Shown piece after piece: positions 47,093-60,200 of a stretch of DNA of 64,000 nt. The position numbers were made by a program, and so were the translations under genes. The notes under the pieces were generated by a model that was given only the letters and a program-made list of their open reading frames with translations, had not been told where the DNA came from and made no database searches. Position 1 is the first letter of the stretch. Every line of letters begins with the position of its first letter. The DNA lies in assembly GCA_030533445.1 (NCBI GenBank), contig CM060076.1:24538603-24602602 (forward strand), read 5' to 3'. The stretch is from Cyprinodon diabolis. Lineage: Eukaryota > Chordata > Actinopteri > Cyprinodontiformes > Cyprinodontidae.

Positions 47093-50000
47093 TCTTTGTT
47101 TACCTACCCCAACCTCCCATCTTTTTTTTTATTTTTTTTTCTTTCAGGCGATAACAGACTGTCCAGACTGTCAGTGTATTTATCTCCATCCCCACTACTG
47201 TCGATTCTTATCCTCCTCAGAATCAATGTTCCAGATGAACAAAAACCTTTCCACAGTACAATGCTGCTAACATTGAGTTGTCATCAGGAGGATAACCTCA
47301 GGGTTATTTTCAGTGTTTTCTTTCCCTGACACAGCATTTTGCAGTTAGGCTAGATGTGTAATTAATCGCTAACAAGAAAAGATCATCTTGTACTAAATGT
47401 TGTCTGTAACTCTACATGCCTTGGAGCAAACTGCCAGTATGACAATTTGGCTTTTTTTCTCACCATATTTGTTAGCGCACATATATCAGTGGACCTGTAA
47501 AAAAAATTGTCAAATTCTAAGATGCTCCAGCAGAATTTCTATGACCCTCCTGCCTGCTTTTTAAATACTGTTCCTCTTATAAACCTGTCAATTAATATGG
47601 AGATTCATGTTTAACTTGTTTGTATTTGTGTGATTCTCTGATATTTTAACTGATATATAATTTTCAAAGGATATTTTTTTTGTGATTGGATTCTTGACCT
47701 TTATGATAATGTTTGCAAATATTCTTTTACGTTAAACTTGTTTATGTTGACATATGTTGAGATAAAATCATAGAGAGGTTAGTTAAAATTTCACCTAATT
47801 CTAAAAGCAACTGATTTAGGACTTTAATACAGGACAGAAAAATTTTAAATGGTGAAAAAATGAAAACAGTGCATAATTTTATAAGGTTGTTACTTGGGTT
47901 GGTCTGTAACATAAAATCACCAAATACTGAATGTATATAAAGGATGGTTTTGCAATGCACTGTAGGTAGTGTGGAACAAAGTGCTAGTCATCAGTGCTAC
48001 AGTGAATTCATCTTTTTCTGTTATAAACATACTGATCTGCTTCACAAAGGGGAAAATGTACAGAGCTTAGACTTAATGGGTTTCATCCTGTACTCATATA
48101 TGTAGGCACATGCACCTTAATCACATGAAAACCTCGAGCCTTATATATATACAGTCTGACCTACTTTTTGCCTGAATTTATGTATATCATTAGATATTTT
48201 CCTGTCACTCATGTCCTAGACAGCATGTTTTTCCTTAAAGTGTTTAATGGCTACATTTTCATATCAGTTACTTAAGGCAATTATAAAACAAATCAGAATG
48301 ATCTACACACAAAAGAAGGTGTTATTGTGCTCGGAAACTGAATAAATCTTATTTTTCTTGATGGTAAAAAAAACATAAAAACAAAACCACAATAACAAAC
48401 AACAGCATTATGATCTGCAGGCTTACAAAATTATCTGTTCTTTCTTGTTTTTTAACTCTTTATTAAATCAAAAAATACTTTGAAATTTAAAAGGACAGAC
48501 AGCTAGTGTCTTAATTGGCTACATAGCTCATGTGAAAAGAGTTGTTAAAACATTGCCACATCTTTAAAGGTAAAATCTTTACTAGCAGGCCTATTTGACA
48601 CATGGTACTAGATCAGCCAGACAAAACCTGTGTTGTCTTTTGATTTAATTCGTTTGACCCAAACCACCTGAATAGCACACAGGACTCAAGGTTAAGTAAA
48701 TGTGGGTTTTATTTATAAAGATTCTCAGAATAAAATTCTGTCCTGTAATGTAGCTCCTCTGTTGTAGATGGATGTCTTTGGCAAAGAGGAATTAGAACAC
48801 CACAAGAGGAAAGGTACTGTAAGCATCATTGTTAAGGAAATGAAAGATATGGGACTGACATCTGGGTCTGGGGAGAAAACCTCTTGGTTATGAGCTGAGG
48901 GTGGCCGGAGTTAGCGGGGTCCCAGAGTGGTTTCCTAATGTCAGGAGATCTTAGATGACTGAAAAAGAGAGGACTGGCGTATGGGGACGCTAACTGGCTA
49001 AAATAGAAGAAATGCCACTGGTAGGACAAACATATTTCAGTTGAGTTTTGAGATTCCATGTTTTTTAGCAGAACAAAAAATAATTATCATTCACGAGACC
49101 AAATCTACAATAGTGATGAGGAGCATTTGAGTATTTGTCTTAAAAACCCAGGAGACGGAGGGTAAGTCAGTTTAACACAGTACCTTAAATGTCCAGATGG
49201 GTGATTTTTTTTTTATTTTTTAGATGTATTCTGTTTGCAAAGAAACCATGGGGCCAGGTTTGAAAAACATCCATAGGCTTTTCTTATTACCTCCCCCTTA
49301 AAAAAGATGGATGGAAGAAGTTCATTAGGAGGACAAGGTCAAAGAAGAAGAGCCAAATTTGATTTTCAAATACCAACTGTGTATCAGACCAGGACGTCCC
49401 AAACAAATGTCAAGAGTGATTGACAGTAGAGGGACTAACAATGAATCTGGTCCAACTTGCTTGTCCTACTAGGGCTACTGTGAGGGACCAAGCAGTAAGG
49501 ACAGCCAGGCACCGCAGTATGTCCAAAAAACAGGATTCTTTTTTAAAGTCAACAAGATTAAACGAAACAACAGCAAAAATGTGTCAGAAAATTGATCCAG
49601 AGGTCAAATAAACAAAAGCAACTCAAAACATCAAAAACAAAACTAAAATAACTCAAACAAACTGACCCACTTTAATGAGACAATGGTGAGCTTAAATAGT
49701 GGCTGGACAGTCCACAAAAGAAACACATGGGGCATAACATACAAAAACGTAACCAACCCAAATAAAATAAAACCAAATTTCCCCCCATAGCATCAATGTG
49801 GTATAGTCCAAATCAAATCAACCCCTTGGCCACCTGCTGGTTCCTCAGCCAGGGCACTGTAGCAACTGCAAAACTGAAACAGAAAATAAATCAAACACAA
49901 TCATAACAAAACAGGGTAAACCAAAGTCTGCACACTAATTTTGGAACACAGTGTAATGGTGATGAATAATTTCCAAATGATGATATGGCTCCGTAAATGA

Positions 50001-51073
50001 AACCCTAATTACTTAAATGGTGTTTTTTTAAGTGTTCGTAGCTACACGTCAAGTCAAACTACAGTAGTTGAAGTTTAGTTTACTCTCTGCATCCATGTTA
50101 ATCTTTAACTAATTAGTTAGTAAGGGCCACAAAACCGTAGTAACACGGGGTAAATAAAATAAATGCCTTTTTTTAAACAATGAAAAAATTGTATATTTGT
50201 CCTTTTAAAATGAGGCTGCACTATGCATTGGTCTACAATCTGGATGATATATGTAAAAGGTCTTGAAAATAACAAAATGTAAGGAAGTTCAAATAATAAA
50301 AATCATTTAACAATGCAATGTGGTTTGTGGTAAAACTGAAAGTGACGGAGCTCATTTATCAGTGGTATATACTGCTTTGCATCTGATATTAACACAGTCC
50401 TATTTCACTTTGATGAAAATGTTGAGAAATTAGACTTTATGGATTTTAGGGGGATGACTAGTCAGCTGGCAGATTACATAAATGACAGAGGCAAAATAAG
50501 ATAAATATGGCAAGAAACAAGTGAAGAAACCAAGCAAATAAAATGATTGCTTGTAGTTTGTTTGATTCAGCATCCATGATCTCCATTGCTTTAAGGTAAT
50601 CAGTCAAATTCTGGAACATGCATTCAAGGTTGAAGTACTTCCAGCTGAATCCTTTCCTGTCTTCTAGCAGGAAAATATCCAACAGAATGGATAAAGAACA
50701 TCTCAGAATCCATGTCATTGTGTCCAAACTCATTCATTCAATACAGTTAACTGGAGCCAAAAACTCAACTTTTGAGTTTTTCATGTCTCGGCCCTCGTTG
50801 TTTACAATTGTTTCCATTGACAACTGTCAGCTCTGTAGGCATGCACTGACATCAGGTGAACCAGATTTAGATCATGTAGAAACACTTGCTTTTTTTTTAA
50901 AATACATATTTCTGACAATTTCCTATTTATCTATTTATTATTTTGCATCCTGGCAGGTTATTTGTTAACAGTTGTAGGGTTATTGAAAAGAAGCTTTCGG
51001 CAATTGTATCTTTAAAATGTTCTTGACATGGAGTTCCATGAGTTTTTAGTTTTTAGCTTTCACTACCTAAGTA
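47093..51073. other. No gene recognised
   Basis: AT-rich, many homopolymer runs. 48640-49060 and 49380-49910 are of mixed composition; the second looks LTR-like on the minus strand (tatttaag, pyrimidine-rich) but termini and a target duplication could not be matched. No coding region supported. Confidence 0.35.
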
Positions 51074-51078
51074 ATTCT

Positions 51079-51481
51079 TTTTTGTTGATCTTTGGTTTAT
51101 TTTCCAATTTGTGTTATATTTAAGCCGGTCTTTAGTTATGCTCTGTTTCCCCTTTGTGCCTGTCTCCTTTCTCCTAGCTCCCTTCTAGTCTCTTCCATCC
51201 ACAACTGCTCCAAATCATCTGATTACCCCAGTCTTTGTTCTGTCTCCCATATATACTCTCCCTGTGCAGTTCTTCAGTGCTGATTCCTTGTTGATTGTTA
51301 GTTGCTTCTTCCTCTCTGGGTTTCCATGTCAGTTTTCCCTGATGTTTGCTGTTTTTTTGTTTCTCAGTGTTTTTGTGTTTTGGACGTTACCCTCAGTTTG
51401 CATTAAATCTACAAGAACTCATCTCTGCCTCACTCGTCTTTGCTTTTGGGTCCTCAAGCAACCTCATCCCCATTGTTGACA
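51079..51481 (+). mobile_element. Possible solo LTR
   Basis: The segment has a catatata box near 51249, an ATTAAA near 51403, CT-rich sequence and the ending cattgttgaca. ATTCT is present on both sides (51074-51078 and 51482-51486). The left end lacks the usual TG. The architecture fits a decayed solo LTR, but a chance 5-bp match cannot be excluded. Confidence 0.4.
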
Positions 51482-52211
51482 ATTCTACTTTTCGTTTTAT
51501 TATAACTTTTTTTTTTTTTTTCTCCGTCCTATTTTTAACACCAGTAAAGCGCTTAGCTGTTTCTTGTCATCAATAGAATTGGTATGTTAAATACTGGAGT
51601 GATTGCACATTGCTAACACAGAAAACTATGAAATATAAGTAAAAAGAAAGACTAGAAGTAATGTTTTTTTAATCTTTTTTTAAACTGAGGCAATGTTTCT
51701 TATTTGAAAAACAAGAAAAGGAAAAATAAAAAAAGGAAGCCTATTTTAGAAGCAGGGTTGAAGTTTTGCCTCTATATCAAAATGTGGCCATTAATGCATG
51801 GGAAATAGCTGGGTGGAAAGACGTGTTTGTAGACACCGTCTGGTTTGACAGCCTCAGTGCTTCTTTCCATAATATGCAATGACTGCTCTCTTCTTATTCA
51901 AACAAGAAGAAAATTGATGAAAGACCTTCAAAGTCCTTTCAGACGGATGCACATTCAACAGCGAGCATGGTTCATCTTCTGTATTTTGATTATTTTTAAG
52001 TTTTCTTTACTTCTTTTTTTTTTTTTTGTTTGGGGGGGTGTCCGGGGCTTTATTTAGATCGCTGTTGGGATTAACCCTACTTCTACATGTAGAATCCAAT
52101 GCATTTATAGACAAAGAAAAAGCAAAAACAAATTTAATTCTGCAAAAATGGAAAAAGGAGACTGCTAAAAAAAACAGAGATGTCAAGGGAGGAACTCAGT
52201 AATTTTAACAA

Positions 52212-53337
52212 TTCAATTCAATTCAATTCAGTTTATTTATATAGCGCCAAATTCACAACACATGTCATCTCAAGGCACTTTACAGTTCAACCAGATCATA
52301 CAGTCAAATTGATACAAAGTTTTCTATCTAAGGAAAACCAGTTGATTGCATTGACTCATTGACTCAAATACAATCCCTCACACTAAGCATGCTTGCAGCG
52401 ACAGTGGAGAGGAAAAACTCCCTTTTAACAGGAAGAAACCTCCAGCAGAACCAGGCTCAGTGTGAGCGGCCATCTGCCGAGGCCGACTGGGGTTCAAGGA
52501 GACAGAAGCAGAGATACAAAAAGCAGCTGTAAAAGGCGGCCCCGTCCAGGAAACACACAGCCAGGCAGACGAGCTCCAAGGCAGATCCCATGCCAGAGGA
52601 TGAAGAGAGCACATCCACCCAGCCACGGCCAGAGAAACAGGACCACACTGGAAAACAGGCCAATCTCCAACATCTACAAACAAGGGTGTTGATGGAAGCA
52701 GCACAGCTGATGTTTCTTTCCTGGATGACGTCACAGCCAAACAGGAACAGACGAGGCAAAGCTACTCTGAGGAAAAGCAAAGAGAGCAGAACGTTAGAGA
52801 TTGAACTAACAGATTCTGCAGAATAGGAGAACAGAGAGAGAATGAAGCAGAAAGATGAAATGGGGGTCCCTATGTCCTCCAAAAGTCTAAGCCTATAGCA
52901 GCATAACTTTAAAGACAGCTCAGGATAACCTGAGCCACCCTAACTATAAGCTTTATCAAAAAGGAAAGTTTTAAGCCTAGTCTTAAAAGTAGACAGAGTG
53001 TCTGCCTCACGGACTAAAACTGGTAGTTGGTTCCACAGGAGAGGAGCCTGATAACTAAAAGATCTGCCTCCCATTCTACTTTTAGAAATTCTAGGAACCA
53101 CTAGTAAACCTGCAGATTGAGAGCGAAGTGCTCTGTTAGGAACATAAGGAACAATCAGATCTCTGATATAAGATGGAGCTTGGCCATTTAAGGCTTTATA
53201 TGTGAGAAGGAGGATTTTAAATTCAATTCTTGATTTAACAGGAAGCCAATGAAGAGAAGCCAGGATAGGAGAGATATGATCTCTCTTTTTAATTTTCATC
53301 AGAACTCTGGCTGCAGCATTTTGGATCAGCTGAAGGC
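52212..53337 (-). mobile_element. 5'-truncated L2/CR1-group LINE with 9-bp target duplication
   Basis: The minus strand contains the last part of a LINE ORF2, then a 3' untranslated region and a (TTGAA)n-type simple tail (plus-strand ttcaattcaattcaa at 52212). The perfect direct repeat TTTTAACAA flanks it at 52203-52211 and 53338-53346, so the 1126-bp insertion boundaries are clear. 5' truncation is usual for target-primed reverse transcription. The tail side contains tttatttatatagcgccaaatt, a motif seen across teleost genomes. Confidence 0.88.
52940..53337 (-). pseudogene. LINE ORF2 C-terminal fragment
   Basis: The minus strand reads LQLIQNAAARVLMKIKKRDH, then SLHWLPVKSRIEFKILLLTYKAL, YIRDLIVPYVPNRALRS and a WNQLPVLVREADTLSTFKTRL-like ending, closing at a stop at 52940. 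This is the region downstream of the reverse transcriptase fingers and palm in L2/CR1-group and related ORF2 proteins. It is open without frame breaks, so the insertion is younger than the copy at 24120-25320. It lacks the polymerase and endonuclease domains. Confidence 0.88.
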
Positions 53338-53725
53338 TTTTAACAACCCATAGTGCTTTCAGATATTCTCTTCCGTGTAGAGAGTTCAAATGGATGGCCC
53401 TTGTGAAATCTTAAACATGCATACTCCTTTTATTTCATAGATTCTCTTAAAAGAACAAGATTAGATTTTTTCTGCTCAAAGAGAACAACAGGACAGTTCT
53501 CTGTGATCGCACATCTTCAAATAAGGTGTCATTTTGTTTAAAAGTCTAAATTTTTATACTAATTACATCTGAAACCTTTGTTTGCTTTGCAGCCTTGGGA
53601 TATATATGAATACAGAATTGAATATAAACATGGACTGTATAAGAACATGGACTGATAGAGCCATGTGTTTCAAACTGTCTCTGATGTCCTTTTTTGGGAC
53701 ATTTCCAAGGGAGGAGCCTCATGGG

Positions 53726-55260
53726 CAGTGTTGGGCACGTTACTTTGAAAAAGTAATAAGTTATAGTTACTAGTTACTTCTCCCAAAAAGTAACTGAGTT
53801 ACTAACTGAGTTACTCCACAATAAAAGTAACTAGTTACTAGTAAAAGTAACTATTGCGTTACTTTTGCGTTTCTCGCCCCCGTAAACCTCACCACCCAGC
53901 CCCCACCTTCTCACCGTGTGTTTCCAAAGCCAGCTGAATAGAGCGGACGACAAAGACAAGGACCTGCAGAGAGTTTTGCATTTATTGCAACTCAACGTAA
54001 ATGACATCAGGGGGGAACGCGATGTGAAGTTTTCTAACAGGGCATTCAGATCTGGTGAGTATATGAAATTAATAACTGGGGATGTCTAATTCTGAAATCC
54101 TGTGTGTTTGGGTTGTTATAGATACTGCAACATCTATCTATCTAGATGTATACTCTGCGTGTGACATAAAATATGGATCTTCATCCCTGCCACAAAGGCC
54201 ATCAAATAATGTTTAAAATAAAAAAATACAGTAGGTTGAAATGTCAGAGTATCCATCCATCCATCCATCCATCCAGATTTCTCCCTTTCATTTGATTGTT
54301 CACGCTCTCCATAGTTCTCCTGTGGCGCGAGCACAGGGCGACTGTTGCGCGCCTTTAGCGAGCATGCGCGTTTCCTGTTGCTTGCGCGGTGACTCTTGCC
54401 GCCTGCGCTGTGCGGAGATGCAGAGGGAACCGTTATGTGGTGGGGAAACGCAGCTCGACGTAACACCGGTATTTCCATGTGGAAAACGCTGCTTTGCTGC
54501 TGGAGTGATCCTCACTCTCCATCTCTCTGTGTGCTGTACGTTAACACCCGCCAGCGGAAACACCCACCTACCCAACTGACAGACGGAATCTCACTATACA
54601 TCAGCCAATCTCATGCTCCCCTCTCTCATGACAAGGAGCGCACCTCTAGATGACCTAAAAAATAATCTTTAATATCTCTTAAACAAAAGTAGCACAAACA
54701 ATATTTTTTCTGCACAAATCTGCACTAACGTTGTACTAACCATTCAGTCTATTTGCAGAGTTTTTGGACGTGGGTGGGGTGTCAGCTTCACGCAGCTGCG
54801 TACGAGTCCTATCATGAAAAAAGGTTCATTGTGCGACCTGAGTAACGCGCAGTAACAGGGTGTCTGCAATGGTAACTGCGTTATAGTTACAGTCAAAGTA
54901 ATTAGTTAGATTACTCGTTACTAAAACAAGGTAACGGCGTTAGTAACGCCGTTACTTTCAACGCCGTTAGTCCCATCACTGGATATATGTATGGTAGATG
55001 GAGAAATCACGTTAAATACTCCAAGAAAACATTATCAGAAGCAACAGTTAGAGTATCTGATGATATGCTCAGCCATGTCATCGATGATGTTCATGGTCTC
55101 TCTGCAGATGTCCAGTGTGTTTATAATGAACTTCGGACAATCGAAACTCCAGATCAGGAAACACGTCGGAAAGTTGATCTGTGTATCCATGTATCTCAGT
55201 TCATCATAGACAGAGCCGTTAGTAACGCCGTTACTTTCAACGCCGTTAGTCCCATCACTG
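53726..55260. mobile_element. hAT-type DNA transposon with internal extra segment
   Basis: The ends are CAGTGTTGGGCACGTTACTTTG (left) and ...CGTTAGTCCCATCACTG (right; inverted CAGTGATGGGACTAACG). A perfect 8-bp target duplication CTCATGGG lies at 53718-53725 and 55261-55268. Both ends are rich in gttact/agtaac words. No transposase was recognised. A 24-bp (ATCC)6 repeat lies at 54251-54274. The right terminal 43 bp occur twice (54939-54981 and 55218-55260), enclosing 236 bp of different sequence (separate entry). Confidence 0.85.
54982..55217 (+). other. Open cargo segment between duplicated hAT ends
   Basis: The whole insert is open on the plus strand and reads MYGRWRNHVKYSKKTL, DDMLSHVIDDVHGLSADVQ, and ETRRKVDLCIHVSQFIIDRA. 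It is amphipathic, probably helical, and unlike the AT-rich surroundings. It has no start context of its own and continues into the hAT terminal repeat. I do not recognise it with confidence; the TPDxxTRRKVDxC pattern is reminiscent of retroelement gag or a captured host exon. Confidence 0.5.
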
Positions 55261-55690
55261 CTCATGGGTTATAAATTAAATCTTCTAAAAAGACAAATTC
55301 TGTAAAATAAATCCTTGGTGCAAACATTATTAAAATAAAATGTTCTTAAAAACTTCACACAAGCACAGCTAATCTACAAATGTTGGCACCTCGTGTACAT
55401 GTCTGTCTGTGAATCTGTTCAAACTGAGAAATGTTTTAATCCCCAGTTAGTAATATTTTTGTGCAATAAGTTAAGGATTATTTGGCTTTAAAATGTTAAA
55501 TGCTGCACAATATGGTTCTTCTGAAATAAAAGTCCTTTCCAAATGACACTGAAGTTTTAGAGAACATGTGCCATCCAGTTCATTAAAATCATTCTGCTGC
55601 ACTTCAAAGATATTATCATATTAAAAAGGAGAATTCTTCTGAAAGCCAGAACCTTTTAGTGTTCATCGTAAAGAGCGAGAGACTCAGGTC

Positions 55691-56230
55691 TGACCAGACC
55701 TCTCTGTTCCAAACCACTTGAGATTATTTCTTTGGATCTCTAAGCCCCTCACTCTAACCCAACGTGTAAGGCAAGCCACCCTTCACCTTTTTTATGTGTT
55801 TTTTGTTATGAAGTTTAGGTGTAAATTCAAACTGGAAGACTCATCCCAGCATCACCTGCATTCAATCACCTCCAGCCAATCACCATCAAATCCTCACTCC
55901 TCTGCAGGCAGCCCTTTTATAAGATTCTGTTGAAAGCTCTTCATTCACAGACTCTCCTGGTCTTCAGCTGAGCTTCGACCCCCCTCCAGCACTTTTCTTC
56001 CATCATCTGCTCAACCTACATCTGGGTTCCTTCTCCACTGGCCTCCACTCCACCACTATTCTCCGGATCCTGGGGAAGGCGTTTGTTATGTCACAATGAT
56101 CATCAAGCATCCATCATAATTTGCAGCTTCCTACTCTTCTGCCGAGCACCAAAGAGCTACCAGATCATCAATAAATCTTTCTATTTGCCACTTTTCTTGT
56201 GTAGGAGTCTCTCTAGGTTGAATTGTCACA
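55691..56230 (+). mobile_element. Probable solo LTR
   Basis: TG...CA termini (TGACCAGACC to TTGTCACA) with GGTC on both sides (55687-55690 and 56231-56234). A TATA box (ttttataag) is near 55915 and AATAAA at 56170-56175, about 55 bases before the end. The 4-bp duplication is shorter than the usual 5 of gypsy elements, so the family is open. Confidence 0.5.
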
Positions 56231-56234
56231 GGTC

Positions 56235-59200
56235 AGAGCTCATTGCAAAAGTTCCTGATTAAGTTCTCTGCTTTGGGGGATTTTTTAAATGCCCACCTGC
56301 CCCCACTCATCTTCACGGCCTTCTGCAGAAGCACCATAGAGAGCGTTCTGACCAGCTGTCTCACTGTGTGATGTGGAAGCTGCAGCGCCTCAGACTGGAA
56401 GAAGGTGAGAAGAATGGTAAGAACAGCAGAGAGGATCATCGGGGCTCAGAGAGTGATGTTTAGCTTAAGACAAAACCTTGATCATTTTATACTCCAAGTC
56501 ACCAAAGTAATAACATGAAGCTCATCCAATCTATTTTGCAGATTGTATCACCAATGAAGAAGCTTAATGTGTTGCAGGAATGTAAGCCTAGTTTCTTTAT
56601 TTGGAAAACTAAGAGTGACTATTTGTCAATCAACTGTCTGTGAGATCCAGTAATACCTTATATAAAAATGTATCAAGATTTTAAATGTGCCCATAAAAAT
56701 CTAATTTGTGAAACATATTCATGAAAATCAAATATGCATTAAGTCTAAAAATGTTGCAGCTTTTTAGTGATTAGCTCCAGATTCCATAACATCTTGTCAG
56801 TCGTGTTTTGTATCCTCAAAAATTGCAGCTCATTTGTATTCTTTTCTGTTTCTTCCACTGATTGTCTGTAGAAAATGATGGAGAAGCAGAGGTTGGAATC
56901 AAGCACTGTGCTGTCGATGAGCCCTCTGCCTTCAAGACTCATTTCAGAAAAGGTCTGTAAAGGTGACAAATGACACGGTAAGAGAACAAGAAAAAGGTTG
57001 GAGGGAATAGTGAGTTTTTATGGGACTATTGTGGCTCAGTTCTTAGGGAATTCTCTCCATGTTGTTGCCATTATGCCAGAATGCCATCCGCATGCTTCCA
57101 AACAGACCGGTGAGCTACTAAGCTTAGGGATATCCATTTGCAATCCTAATGTTCTAAGGAAAAGGAACTGGAGTCTTCTCAAAACAAACAAATTGAATAT
57201 CACAGCTCTGCAGCATTGCAAGGGATGCCTGTAGCTAGGGTAGCAACCCCCCCCCCCCCCAAAAAAAAAAAAAAAGTAGTGGAGGATCTGGTTGGCCAAA
57301 CTAACAAAAAAAGAGTAAAGCTAAGGAAGAAAAGTTATCAATGATTGATGGGCTCCTGATGAGGCCAAGACTTTAGCCAACCAGTGGATGTGAATCTGTT
57401 TGTCAGAAATGATTGCAGTGCCACTGAGTCTGAAAGAAAAATACAGGTAAGAAAGAGAAAGCTCTAGAGGTCTGTCTAAGAACAGTGGGTGGTTTGAGGA
57501 AAACGCTCAGAAGTAGGTATGATCAATGTTACAGAACGTTCAAGCTATTACACGGCCTGTCAGTGCCACCTCCCATTGTGCTTGCCCTCTTTTATTCCAT
57601 ACATATTGTCTATCTCTTGGTCAACCTTTGTGATGATGTACACTATTTTGATTCAAACTCTCTTGGGGTATTGCTTGACCTTCTTCCCCTTTTTTCTTTC
57701 TTTCTTTCTTACTCTAAAATGTACAGGTCTAAATGTCAAATGCATAAAACTGTCTAGTGTACACCAAAGAAAGGAAATGTCTATACAAAAAAAGGTTGCT
57801 TAATGCAGGTAAACAGTTTTTCCTCTATTGGGTCAAACAACCTAATTCAGCTCAAATTAAAGATTTATATAGAAATAAGACTTTTCTTTTTTTAATGAGC
57901 ATCTTTTGCTCTCATTAAGTTTACATGAACCTTTTAAGCATAAATACCTTCAGCTAACAGAAAATGAAATGATTAAGATGTTTTTACAGCTGATGTAAAA
58001 AATATGAAGGAAATTTCTAAATGAGGATGATTCATCTGTGACCTAGTTTTACACTTAAAGTAATTACTTATTTCCTTCATGGAATTCAAATACAGGGCTT
58101 ACGAATTTGCCGCCTGACAACATGTAACATATGGGTACATTTGATCCATGTGATAATGAGTGTTAGCACATGTTATATTCTTTGCTGAGATATTTTTTTT
58201 CCAGAATATAAATTCAGTGGCTTCACAACCCACATGTTTTTTTAGAGGGCAGGAACAAAGGCAGGCAGACAAAACAGAAAGCATCCCATTTTTTAAAACA
58301 AAGAAGAAGACCCACATATATTTCAGGCCTATTGGGGTAATGCGCTCTAACTACTACGCTATGTGCTGCATCACATTTTTACACTTTTGAGACCCACTTT
58401 AAACAACTGTGTAAGAAACATCTGACATGGCCGAAAGGGACCTCTGCCAGCATTTTTACAGGCCCCTTTCAATGTATTCTCTGTTGTCTGGTTCACAATA
58501 AATCATATCTAGAGCAGCAATTTATGATACATCTATAACAGTTAACTGTCAGGTGTTACCAGAAACATAATCTGGAAAACAGCTTTGAGGAATCCAGATC
58601 ATCAACATATGACAAAAGCAGATATACAAATGTTATGTATTATGTATTATGTAATGTATTATCTTCATAACAATTTGTTTGCTTTTTGCTGGCCTGAGTC
58701 TTAATTACTATTACAATTTTACTTCTAATTGATCTCTTTCGCTACAAGGAGCACTAAAGAAGAATCAAAACTATCATAAAATCAAATTGAAATTCAAAAG
58801 AAATTCTCTCACCATTCTGGCTATGGAGAATTATTTTTTAAAACTGTCAAAAATAAATTGATCACTTCAGTAAAGATTCAGCTGTTGAGGGGAGAAAACA
58901 GCAGCTGGTTTATTTATAACTAAAGCCAATTTTACAGGAAGGAAACCCTTAAATACATTCTTCTTACAATTTTCACTTCCTTTGAGTCTTTTTAGATTAA
59001 GTCTGGGCAACACAACAATTTTGGAATACATTAATAATAGAAATGAACTGACAGAAGTGGAAGGGTCTGCAATCCTAAAGCAAAATTCAATGGCTGTTTT
59101 GGGTCATTTGTTTTATTCTAATCTGTGTGGCAGAATGATAATTAAATATGTCACACAAAAAAAGATACTTTGAAACCGGTGTTTTTACATCAGTGAATTG

Positions 59201-59808
59201 ACTATGCTTCACTGGGGTGGAAAAAGGGGCTCAACTCATAGATTAACAGGAAACAAATTATTAGCAAAAATCACACTGTCATTTTAAAATAGATCAAAAT
59301 CTAAAAGGGATGTTTTTGAAGCCATATTGAATTTAAAGGAGAATTTAAAGACAAGGAAGAGGTTATACCCCCTAAAAAGAGCATTGAACACAAATACTTA
59401 TAACTAAATTCTGTTCTGGGATCTTTTACCCAAAAGCTTTAAGTTCTCCTGTTTTTTCTGAAAACAAAGAAAGCATTGCCTTCTGAAGTCACTGGATGCA
59501 TAAATTCAAGCTAATGAAATGAGCCGTCTGCTCCCAACCATCCATTCTCTATAATTGCAGCGGCTCTGCTGCTGTCTGCCCTGAAGCTCTCCCACTATGA
59601 GATGACAGTCCAGCCCAATCACGACTCTGATCACCTGTCACTTTAATGAACTTAGATTCGCTCGGACTTTTCTTCCTCATTTCATTCCTTTTCCCAAAGC
59701 GGTTGGCTGATTGATTTTACAGAGTCAGTGTAACAAAATATCAGCAGATCTATAGGTCGTGACAGCTTGTAGATGATCTATAAGTAATAGTAAATGCAGT
59801 TCCAGTAA
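56235..59808. other. No gene recognised; homopolymer tract
   Basis: The minus-strand frame at 56439-56233 (FQSEALQLPHHTVRQLVRTL) may be a LINE scrap, not confirmed. A C-run followed by an A-run lies at 57247-57275. A short (TATGTATTA) repeat lies at 58633-58661. About 59470-59680, just upstream of the candidate exon, has balanced composition and could be regulatory. Confidence 0.35.
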
Positions 59809-60090
59809 ATGCTGGCAGGCTGGGCGGGCGTCTTGTTTCCAACTCGCCGTGCGCGCACTTCCACTCCTCATATTGCCATTCGCGTCTCCGATTCTTCACT
59901 CCCTCTCTCTCTTTTTGTGCGGAGGGTTGTTTTAAGTTTCAGGAGGGACACATATTCCATAAGAGCTCGGTTTATTGTGGAGATAGGAGCTCATATTCGT
60001 AGGGAGGCGTTTCTTTTCTCCCCTCCGAAGTGGAGGGAGCAGTTTGGCCCGGAGTGATGCGCTATTTCTTTAAATGAGAAAGTCCGAGAC
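59809..60090 (+). promoter_or_regulatory. CpG-rich promoter / 5' UTR region
   Basis: Local CpG cluster with a gggcggg (GC-box-like) motif at the left and a CT-rich tract near 59908, directly before the candidate first exon coding part. No TATA box at a clear position. The transcription start is not determined. Confidence 0.4.
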
Positions 60091-60200
60091 ATGTCTCTTT
60101 CTGTGGAGGACAACGCCAGCCTCGCTGCCATAATGTACGGGCGAGAACAAGCGAGTCTTTCCATCCTTAAGACGACATCTGGACCTACCAGGGCTCAGAG
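59809..60200 (+). CDS. Candidate first coding exon of an unidentified host gene
   Basis: A CpG-rich block (gggcgggcgtc, gccgtgcgcgc, pyrimidine run ctccctctctctc) is followed by an ATG at 60091 and 36 codons reading MSLSVEDNASLAAIMYGREQ, then SILKTTSGPTRAQR. It ends at CAGAG|GTATGG, a good splice donor (exon end 60200, phase 2). A short upstream frame starts at 60057. The base composition, CpG density and donor set it apart from everything else in the right half of the window. I do not recognise the protein. The next exon is not seen in the remaining 3.8 kb, so a long first intron is likely. Confidence 0.5.

Noticed and set aside
49479..49914. Minus-strand solo LTR
   Set aside because: TG...CA-like ends are possible, but flanks do not match and the TATA-like and ATTAAA sites are too close together.
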